A DNA stretch of 64,000 nt from Nereida ignava. GTDB taxonomy: Bacteria > Pseudomonadota > Alphaproteobacteria > Rhodobacterales > Rhodobacteraceae. Below are positions 57,234-64,000 of this stretch, in pieces. The notes beneath the pieces were generated by a model. The model was not told the DNA's origin. It saw only the letters and a program-made list of their open reading frames with translations, and ran no database searches. How positions within the stretch are numbered: position 1 is the first letter of the stretch; each line of letters begins with the position of its first letter. The position numbers and the translations under genes are program-made. The stretch covers positions 186,001 to 250,000 of the forward strand of contig NZ_CVPC01000002.1 of the NCBI RefSeq assembly GCF_001049735.1. The letters run 5' to 3'.

Positions 57234-58754
57234 CTATTTTCGCCAAAATTCAGGATTAAAAAGAGCGATGAGGGCCAAAGTCTCCAAACGTCCCAGAACC
57301 ATCGCCGCACATAAGATGTACTTGGCCCCATCCGTTAGGGCCGCCAAAGCAATTGGTTCCGACAAGGCCAATTCCGAAAGTGGCCCCGTGGTTGAAAGCG
57401 CTGCAACGGACAGCACCATGGAAATCTCAAACGGCAGCCCCGTGAGGGACAAAAGCGTCATGACCAATGCAAACGACAGCACAAACGTCATGAAGAAAAT
57501 CCATGCGATAAACGCCCCTTCGCGGCGAATATGCCGCCCCATACCTCCTGCCCCGCCAACGGAACTTGGGTGAACCAAACGTCCCATTTCGCGCAGCCCG
57601 TGTTGATAAAGCGCATAAACACGCATCAGTTTTACACCGCCCGCAGTCGTTGCAACGCCGCCGCCCATCAACGCAAGCCCCAGCAAAATCATGCCCGGCG
57701 CGGTGAGGCCTGACCAGTTTTGCGCTGATGACCAATGGACGCTCTCATAGCCAGTCGTACTTAGGAACGACGCCACAGTGAAAACGGACCCCCAAATTGC
57801 ATGAAGCGCCGCCAGCCAGTTTTCTTCGTCGTTTACTTCAAAGGCCCCAAACCAGTGACGCAAGAAAAGCAAGCTTGGCACAATGACGATGACCGAAAGG
57901 GCGATGCGCATTTCAGGGTCGCGCCGCAGCGTGCCCGCTTGTTGGGCGCTAAAGTCGTTTGAAAACGTGAGCCGTGTGAAAGCGAAAACCATAAATAGCA
58001 ACAAAACGGCTTCTGCGATTATGCTGCCCGAACCGCCTGTTAACCCGCCGACGGCAGAAACCCCGCTGGTTGAAATAAGGCCCATGGCGTGGATCAGCGC
58101 GGTAAAGGCGTCCTCACCCGCGATTACTTGTAACAACCACATAAGCGCGGTCAGGCCCGTATAAATTGGGGTCAGATAAATTGAGTGACGCACAAGCCGT
58201 TTAGATGGCGCAGTTGTTTTACTAAACTGCGAATACGTAGCCGAGCGTTGGCCCGCACGCGGTGTAGATGACACCTCAAAGCCGCCCAGATTGAGCGGTT
58301 CCAGCAAAGCAACGGCCGTGATCCAAACGAACAAGCCGCCAGACCATGCAACCAACGCCCGCCACAGATGAAGCGGCACCGATAGACGTTCAGGCACATC
58401 AAAAACAGTCGCGCCAGTTGTTGTGAAATGCGACACCATTTCGAAATAGGCGTTGGTAAAGGTGGTCGTGCGCAAGGCTTCATAGAACGGAAATGCCAGC
58501 ACTGCGGGTAGTATTGTGAACGCCGCCACAAGAGTTAAAAGCTGCGCACGGGCTGAAACGCCCCGCCCTTCACGGCGTGATGCAATTGCGATCATCGCAA
58601 CGAAAAACATCTGAAGGATGCCCGTGTACAGAAACACCCGTGCTTCAAATAAATCGCGGCTAAGATAACCTGCCACGGCCGGAATGATCATCGCCATCCC
58701 ACTGATCGCCAGCAAAACGACAAACAGCGGATATTGTTCTATCTGTGCGCGCAT
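57234..58754 (-). CDS. trkH: TrkH family potassium uptake protein
   Basis: This 506-residue membrane protein has several pore-like loops, including TTTGATVF and TTGYESV, the K-channel-like selectivity segments of TrkH/Ktr. It transports K+ with TrkA. Its start overlaps the trkA stop by 1 bp. Confidence 0.92.
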   Translation of the reverse strand: MRAQIEQYPLFVVLLAISGMAMIIPAVAGYLSRDLFEARVFLYTGILQMFFVAMIAIASRREGRGVSARAQLLTLVAAFTILPAVLAFPFYEALRTTTFTNAYFEMVSHFTTTGATVFDVPERLSVPLHLWRALVAWSGGLFVWITAVALLEPLNLGGFEVSSTPRAGQRSATYSQFSKTTAPSKRLVRHSIYLTPIYTGLTALMWLLQVIAGEDAFTALIHAMGLISTSGVSAVGGLTGGSGSIIAEAVLLLFMVFAFTRLTFSNDFSAQQAGTLRRDPEMRIALSVIVIVPSLLFLRHWFGAFEVNDEENWLAALHAIWGSVFTVASFLSTTGYESVHWSSAQNWSGLTAPGMILLGLALMGGGVATTAGGVKLMRVYALYQHGLREMGRLVHPSSVGGAGGMGRHIRREGAFIAWIFFMTFVLSFALVMTLLSLTGLPFEISMVLSVAALSTTGPLSELALSEPIALAALTDGAKYILCAAMVLGRLETLALIALFNPEFWRK

Positions 58755-60130
58755 CAGAAAAAGTCGATGGAAACCTGCAAGAGCCGCTCCACCTCGGCCA
58801 CATCAGCTGACATGGCAAACAGGGCAACTACATCGCCCTCATCGATACGGGTCGCACCTACTGGTTTGATCAGCTTTCCGCCTTTTAACAGCCCCGCAAC
58901 CATCACACCTTCTGGCAGATCAATCTCGCTAATCTTGCGGCCAGCAAGTTGGCTGGTTGAAAGTACCTGCGCCTCGATCACTTCCGCCTCAGCATCACCA
59001 ACCGAGTAAACGTGACGCACGCGACCTTGCCGCACGTGGCGCAAGATAGAACTGACTGTGGTGGCGCGCGGGTTGATATAGGCGTCAATCTTCAAAGGGG
59101 CCAAAAGCGGGACCAACGTGGGATCATTGATCAAACAAATCGCCATGGGACAGCCGTTATTTTTGGCGCGCACGGCTGCCAAAATGTTGGTCTTGTCATC
59201 GTCGGTCACGGCCAAAACCGCATCTGCGCTATCGATGTTAGCTTCACGCAGTAGATTGCGATCCAAACCATCACCGTGCAGCACAATGGTTTTTTCCAGC
59301 GCATCGGCCGCCCGTTCGGCACATGCACGGTTTTTCTCAATTACTTTTGCACGAACACGGTGGCGTTGCTCTTCAAGGGCTTTGGCAACCGCCAACCCAA
59401 CATTACCACCACCAATCAGAACAACCCGCTCTTGTTTGCGGGCCTTTTTGCCAAAAATCTCAAGGGTCCGCGACACGTCCGCGACGTCCGCAAAAATATA
59501 GCACTCGTCACCTGGGAAAATCTGATCACCGGCCTCGGGTTTGAACAACACACCCTCGCGGCGAATGCCCACAACAAGGGCGCGGAGCGTTGAAAACAAG
59601 TCTGTCAACTGACGTAGCGGCGTATTGATAACAGGACAATCGTCACCAATGGTCAGTCCCAAAAGCTGTGCTTTGTTGTCGAGGAAAAACTCTGTGTCAA
59701 AAGCAGTTGGGCTTGAAAGGCGCAGCAGAGCGGCTTGGGCAACTTCGCGCTCAGGGCTGATTACCACGTCAATTGGCAGGTGATCACGGCGGTAGAGATC
59801 AGAGTAAATCGCATCAAGGTAAGACTGCGCCCGCAGGCGCGCGATTTTGCGTGGCACCTCAAACACTGAATGCGCTACCTGACAGGTCACCATGTTGACC
59901 TCATCCGAATGGGTCGCAGCAATCACCATATCAGCGTCGCGCGCACCCGCACGCTCAAGAACATCAGGATAGCTTGCAAAGCCAGCAACGCCTTGAACAT
60001 CAAGAGTTTCTGTCGCGCGACGAACAAGTTCGGCATTGTTGTCTACAACTGTCACATCGTTGTTTTCAGATGCCAAATGGCGCGCAATCTGCCAGCCAAC
60101 TTGTCCTGCGCCGCAAATAATGACCTTCAT
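58754..60130 (-). CDS. trkA: Trk potassium transporter NAD-binding subunit TrkA
   Basis: This 458-residue cytoplasmic protein has two RCK/NAD-binding modules: KVIICGAGQVGWQIARHLASENNDVTVVD at the N-terminus and VLIGGGNVGLAVAKALEE in the middle, each followed by a TrkA-C domain. It gates TrkH. The pair follows ntrYX on the same strand, as in many alphaproteobacteria. Confidence 0.95.
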   Translation of the reverse strand: MKVIICGAGQVGWQIARHLASENNDVTVVDNNAELVRRATETLDVQGVAGFASYPDVLERAGARDADMVIAATHSDEVNMVTCQVAHSVFEVPRKIARLRAQSYLDAIYSDLYRRDHLPIDVVISPEREVAQAALLRLSSPTAFDTEFFLDNKAQLLGLTIGDDCPVINTPLRQLTDLFSTLRALVVGIRREGVLFKPEAGDQIFPGDECYIFADVADVSRTLEIFGKKARKQERVVLIGGGNVGLAVAKALEEQRHRVRAKVIEKNRACAERAADALEKTIVLHGDGLDRNLLREANIDSADAVLAVTDDDKTNILAAVRAKNNGCPMAICLINDPTLVPLLAPLKIDAYINPRATTVSSILRHVRQGRVRHVYSVGDAEAEVIEAQVLSTSQLAGRKISEIDLPEGVMVAGLLKGGKLIKPVGATRIDEGDVVALFAMSADVAEVERLLQVSIDFF

Positions 60131-60187
60131 GGGGCTTCCCTAACACTCATCGTGGTTCTGTGTGGGTGACACGAGCCGCGCGTTACG

Positions 60188-61603
60188 TCAATTGTTCTGC
60201 GCGTCGGCAGTATCATCAAACACTTCGGCAACGCGCGCGCCCCCTTTCGAGCTTGTCACCACACCCAGCGTCTTCAGCTTGCGGTGCAAAGCGGACCTCT
60301 CCATGCCCACAAACGTAGCTGTACGGCTGATATTGCCCCCAAAACGGTTAATTTGCGCCAGCAAATACTCGCGCTCAAAGAGTTCACGCGCTTCGCGGAG
60401 CGGCAAAGCAGCCAACGCACTTAGCACAACAACCGCGTCATCACTCCCCGCGCCCGCATCATCGTTTGGTAAATCTGCCACATCGATGGGACCAGTGTCG
60501 TCGCCCAAAATCAAAACCCGCTCAATCACGTTCTTCAACTGACGGACATTGCCACGCCAATTCATGGTTTGAAGGCGCGTTTCTGCCTCTTGAGTTAATT
60601 CGCGCAGCGGCAACCCTTGGCTCTGATGCAGATGTTCGATGAAATGTGCCGCCAACACAGGGATGTCTTCACGGCGTTCATCAAGGCCAGGCACCGTTAC
60701 GGGTACGACATTCAGACGGTGATATAATTCTTCGCGGAACGCACCATCGGCAATTGCTTTCTCCAAATCGCGGTTGGAACTGGAAATTACACGAAGATCG
60801 ACTTTCACTTTCTCCGCACCGCCAACCCGAACGAATTGTTGATCAACCAAAACGCGCAAGATTTTGGATTGCGTGCCAAGAGGCATATCAACGACTTCGT
60901 CAAAATAAATGACGCCGCCACTTGCTTGCTCTAAAAGTCCGGGCTCGGGACCTTTGCTGGTCTCACGGCCGAACAAGATTTCTTCCATATGCTCGGGATC
61001 AACTCCCGCAGAATTAACTGTCACAAAAGGAGCATCTGACCGCGGCGACTGTGCATGAATATAGCGTGCCGCGACGTCTTTACCCGCGCCGGCAGGACCA
61101 GTCAGCATCACGCGCCCGTTAGAATTAGTCACTTTATCCAACTGACTTCTAAGGGTCTTGAACGCCGCAGAATGACCGATCATTGGCGCCGATTGACCAC
61201 CCGTCCGTTTCAAAGCCACGTTCTCGCGACGAAGCCGCGACGTTTCCATGGCGCGCGTAATCACGACCATTAATTGATCAATATTAAACGGTTTTTCAAT
61301 GAAATCATAAGCGCCTTGTTTAATGGCTGCGACTGCAATCTCAATGTTTCCATGTCCCGATATGATGACAACTGGTACTTCGGGGTGCTCTCGCTTGACA
61401 GTTTTCAGAATATCAATTCCGTCCATGTCACTGTCTTTAAGCCAAATATCAAGGATCATCAGTGCGGGCACTTCGTCTTTGATAGAGGCAATGCACTCGG
61501 TTGAGGTGCCTGCAAGCTTCACCTCAAATCCCTCGTCTTTCAGAATATCCCCCACCAATTCGCGGATATCTCGCTCGTCATCTGTGATCAAAATATGGCT
61601 CAT
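60188..61603 (-). CDS. ntrX: Sigma-54-type response regulator NtrX
   Basis: This 471-residue regulator has a receiver (Asp52 in LMILDIWLKD, KPF end at about 106), an AAA+ module (about residues 140-370, with Walker A GPAGAGKDVAARY and Walker B GGVIYFDEV) and a C-terminal Fis-type helix-turn-helix (ISRTATFVGMERSALHRKLKTL). The segment 211-229, where the sigma-54 contact motif GAFTGA normally lies, reads FGRETSKGPEPGLLEQASG, so that motif is missing. It pairs with NtrY, 31 bp upstream, in control of nitrogen or redox-linked genes. Confidence 0.94.
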   Translation of the reverse strand: MSHILITDDERDIRELVGDILKDEGFEVKLAGTSTECIASIKDEVPALMILDIWLKDSDMDGIDILKTVKREHPEVPVVIISGHGNIEIAVAAIKQGAYDFIEKPFNIDQLMVVITRAMETSRLRRENVALKRTGGQSAPMIGHSAAFKTLRSQLDKVTNSNGRVMLTGPAGAGKDVAARYIHAQSPRSDAPFVTVNSAGVDPEHMEEILFGRETSKGPEPGLLEQASGGVIYFDEVVDMPLGTQSKILRVLVDQQFVRVGGAEKVKVDLRVISSSNRDLEKAIADGAFREELYHRLNVVPVTVPGLDERREDIPVLAAHFIEHLHQSQGLPLRELTQEAETRLQTMNWRGNVRQLKNVIERVLILGDDTGPIDVADLPNDDAGAGSDDAVVVLSALAALPLREARELFEREYLLAQINRFGGNISRTATFVGMERSALHRKLKTLGVVTSSKGGARVAEVFDDTADAQNN

Positions 61604-61634
61604 GCCAACCTCGCTCCGTGCTGTCTTTTGTGCA

Positions 61635-63857
61635 TCATTTTATCTGGTTTTTCATAGGTGAAATGGGCAGCGTCACAATCGCAGAGGCTCCGGTATGTGT
61701 ATTGCCACCCATCGGCTCTGCGTCTTCCAATGACAGTGCGCCGCCATGTTCTTCGATGATCTTTTTAACGATAGGTAGCCCCAAACCAGTACCTTTGTCT
61801 CGGGTCGTCACATAGGGCTCAAACAGCTTGCTGCGATCAACTGGCAACCCAATACCATTATCCGAGATCATAATTTGTACCGCATGGTCAACGGTTGTTA
61901 GGCTGACCGATACTTCTGGGTTTCGAGGCCGCACACCATATCTTTCCTCATAACTTTCAATAGCCTCTGAGGCATTTTTAATTAAATTCGTAAGCGCCTG
62001 ACCTACCATTGTCGCATCGATATCGGCCCAAATCGGAACTTGTGGGATATCCGCCGTGATCTTCAGGCCACTTGCAGATTGTAGCGTCACTGCATCGCGT
62101 AGAATCTGTGACAAATCCTCTTCGCGACGCTGCGGTTCGGGCATACGGGCAAATTTCGAGAACTCATCGACGATCCGCCTCAAGTCGCCTGTCTGCCTTA
62201 CAATCACACCGGTCATTTGCTCCAACGCTTCCGCGTCTTCAACTTCGCGGCCAAACTTACGTTTAATCCGCTCGGCACTTAGCTGAATAGGGGTCAGCGG
62301 GTTCTTGATCTCGTGCGCAATCCTGCGTGCAACATCCCCCCAAGCAGCCATCCGTTGTGCGCTGACCAGATCGGTCACATCGTCGAATGAAATCACATAT
62401 CCTTCGGTGCCATCGCTTCCGATACGGGGGGCAATTCGCACAAGAAGGTTTTCCATCACACCACTTCGTGTTACCTTAACTTCCGCCTGTACTAATTTGT
62501 TATTGTTTGATCTTACATCGTCGAAAAGCTGTTCAAACTCTGGCACAGCCTCTGAAATAACCCGTGCCTCCAGATCAGGATCAAGTCTAAGCAGTCGTTC
62601 TGCCGATTTATTTACAAATGATACATGACCACCAGCATCAAGCCCAACCACGCCAGAAGTAACAGACGATAGCACACTATCAAACAAACGACGGCGCCGC
62701 TCAATCTGGCGGGTACTGTCGAGGAGCGTGTCGCGTTGTTGCTTAAGCTGCCGCGTCATCTGGTTGAAATACCGGCTCAGCATAGAAATCTCATCATCGC
62801 CGCGCTCTTCGCGCACAACAACATCAAGGTCCCCCATGCCTACCCGACGCGCAGCACCAGCCAACCTACCAACGGGCCGTGCAAGACGCTCTGCAAACCA
62901 AAGACCCAACCAAATAGCGGCAAGGATCAAGATGACAGCAAACCCGAGATAAAGAAGACCAAATTCAAACAAAAGGCGCCCACGGTCCTGTTCTAATTGT
63001 CGGTACAATTTGGCACTTTGTTGGGTGTCATCAAGCAACTGCAAAATAGCGCCGTCAACTTCACGGCTAATATAAACAAACCGGTCCAGTGAATTTGCAA
63101 GAGGGACAAGCGCACGAAACTCGTCACGGCCCCAATCCTCGATCACTGCAACGCCGTTATCACGCGCTTCATCGAAATACCGTTCAGCAGGCTCTTCATA
63201 GTTGAACAAATAACTGCCCGCACCGCGCGCGCGGATTTCAGCGTTCCCATCGATAATAAACGCCTCGGCCAACGGATTTTGGATTGTCGGCTGCACTTGA
63301 CCCAACACAAGGCGCAGCTCTGCATCACTCAACACCCCGTCCCGCTGCGACACATTCAAGAAGCGCGCGAGGATCTGCGCATCCCGAATTAGGTCTTCGC
63401 GCTGTTCGGTTTCATAGGCCTGCGCTGCCGTTAATGAGGCCCCAACTACACCGCGCACCCGATCAGAGAACCAGCCCTCAAGCCCCACGTTCACTGTCAG
63501 CCCCGCAAAAATCGCGACAAGAATAGTTGGAAGAAGCGCAACAAGGGCGAAAACACCCGTTAACCTTAAATGCAGCCGCGATCCCGCAGATTTCGCACGC
63601 CGTGCTGCAATCATTTGCGCGACACGACTGGCAACCATCGTCGCCACAACAAGCGCATAGACGAGGTCTGCCAACAGCACGAGCCGAAGACTGTTCCCAA
63701 CTGCTTGATCTTGCAATGGGCCAAGAACAGTAAACGTTGCAATCGCGAGTATTGGACCGAGTGCTACGATAAAAACGGTAAACGCGCTGCGGGTACTACG
63801 GCGCCGGTAAAATCGGCTCAGCCGATCCCAAAACCTGCGGTCCGCACGTAGCCTCAT
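61635..63857 (-). CDS. ntrY: Nitrogen regulation sensor histidine kinase NtrY
   Basis: This 740-residue membrane kinase has N-terminal membrane segments (about residues 20-130), a periplasmic-like domain, a further segment near 300, HAMP (ERLARPVGRLAGAARRVGMGDLDVVV), a PAS domain, and a kinase core with the H-box RIAHEIKNPLTPIQLSAERIKRKFG and ISDNGIGLPVDRSKLFEPYVTTRDKGTGLGLPIV. It phosphorylates NtrX. The ntrC 3' end lies 72 bp upstream on the same strand. Confidence 0.95.
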   Translation of the reverse strand: MRLRADRRFWDRLSRFYRRRSTRSAFTVFIVALGPILAIATFTVLGPLQDQAVGNSLRLVLLADLVYALVVATMVASRVAQMIAARRAKSAGSRLHLRLTGVFALVALLPTILVAIFAGLTVNVGLEGWFSDRVRGVVGASLTAAQAYETEQREDLIRDAQILARFLNVSQRDGVLSDAELRLVLGQVQPTIQNPLAEAFIIDGNAEIRARGAGSYLFNYEEPAERYFDEARDNGVAVIEDWGRDEFRALVPLANSLDRFVYISREVDGAILQLLDDTQQSAKLYRQLEQDRGRLLFEFGLLYLGFAVILILAAIWLGLWFAERLARPVGRLAGAARRVGMGDLDVVVREERGDDEISMLSRYFNQMTRQLKQQRDTLLDSTRQIERRRRLFDSVLSSVTSGVVGLDAGGHVSFVNKSAERLLRLDPDLEARVISEAVPEFEQLFDDVRSNNNKLVQAEVKVTRSGVMENLLVRIAPRIGSDGTEGYVISFDDVTDLVSAQRMAAWGDVARRIAHEIKNPLTPIQLSAERIKRKFGREVEDAEALEQMTGVIVRQTGDLRRIVDEFSKFARMPEPQRREEDLSQILRDAVTLQSASGLKITADIPQVPIWADIDATMVGQALTNLIKNASEAIESYEERYGVRPRNPEVSVSLTTVDHAVQIMISDNGIGLPVDRSKLFEPYVTTRDKGTGLGLPIVKKIIEEHGGALSLEDAEPMGGNTHTGASAIVTLPISPMKNQIK

Positions 63858-63929
63858 CTCGCCTCACCCTAGCCTTACGCGCCTTTGGCAGACGCAATGC
63901 GGCCATTTGGCCACGCTTATGTGATGTAT

Positions 63930-64000
63930 TTACATCAATTTGCGTCGGCGTGTCACCTCAATATCGAGGTCAGTGATCTTTTTTCGCAAGGTATTGCGGT
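63930..64000 (-). CDS. ntrC: Nitrogen regulator NtrC, C-terminal end (partial)
   Basis: The last 22 codons before TAA (63930-63932) read RNTLRKKITDLDIEVTRRRK, then LM, on the minus strand. This matches the C-terminal Fis-type helix of NtrC (NRNTLRKKI). Position upstream of ntrY supports it. The rest lies outside the window. Confidence 0.85.
   Translation of the reverse strand, partial: RNTLRKKITDLDIEVTRRRKLM

Overview
This 64 kb window comes from a chromosome of a Rhodobacteraceae-type (Roseobacter-group) alphaproteobacterium. The evidence is gene content and protein style: an RTX/Hint secreted protein, a trpA/trpB block next to kynureninase genes, phoR-pstSCAB-phoU-phoB, hflX-hfq, and ntrC-ntrYX followed by trkA-trkH, all with moderate GC. 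I cannot name the genus from sequence alone. Most of the window is ordinary, densely packed core genome with many ATGA start/stop overlaps. No tRNA, rRNA, CRISPR array or prophage was seen.

Layout. 1-3.2 kb: a large RTX repeat protein with a C-terminal Hint domain, cut by one in-frame TAA at 1848. 3.2-4.6 kb: a MobA-like nucleotidyltransferase and a secreted DUF3047-type protein. 4.7-9.8 kb (minus): a complete branched-chain amino acid-type ABC transporter, livK-livG-livF-livH-livM, preceded by a GlxA/AraC-type regulator (9.9-10.9). 11.1-12.4 kb: class II DAHP synthase. 12.5-13.2 kb: a PAS-type gene broken by a pentanucleotide repeat. 13.4-16.7 kb: yicC, gmk, a gamma-carbonic anhydrase and a PLP trans-sulfuration enzyme in a tight cluster that runs into phoR. 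17.8-24.2 kb: a Pho box and pstS, pstC, pstA, pstB, phoU, phoB.

24.3-30.2 kb: a lone iron-type ABC permease, a kynurenine formamidase-like hydrolase, kynU, trpA and trpB. 30.3-31.8 kb: a degenerate ISNCY-type insertion sequence. 32.0-34.3 kb: aroQ, then rpsB-tsf on the other strand. 34.5-36.4 kb: a divergent hupE-like/DUF4198 pair whose 5' ends overlap. 36.4-38.2 kb: pseudouridine kinase and pseudouridine-5'-phosphate glycosidase. 38.3-41.1 kb: DUF502, a 54-residue membrane protein, patatin and 3-hydroxybutyrate dehydrogenase. 41.4-47.0 kb: a peptide-type solute-binding protein, a tiny lipoprotein, an aquaporin, an XRE/cupin regulator, a DsbA/FrnE protein and a Bcr/CflA exporter. 47.0-57.1 kb: mfd, hemB, a YSC84-like lipoprotein, penicillin acylase, hflX and hfq. 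57.2-64 kb (minus): ntrC (3' end only), ntrY, ntrX, trkA and trkH.

Functional themes are phosphate sensing and uptake, nitrogen control with potassium uptake, aromatic amino acid synthesis (DAHP synthase, aroQ, trpAB) beside tryptophan catabolism, amino acid and peptide import, and nucleoside salvage. No clearly new defence or mobile system was found. The most interesting points are three broken reading frames (an RTX-Hint stop codon, a repeat-expanded PAS gene, a transposase stop codon), the shared CATG start region of the hupE/DUF4198 pair, a terminator with no assigned gene that suggests a small RNA at about 41.2-41.4 kb, a structured rpsB leader, and an NtrX protein without the sigma-54 contact motif.
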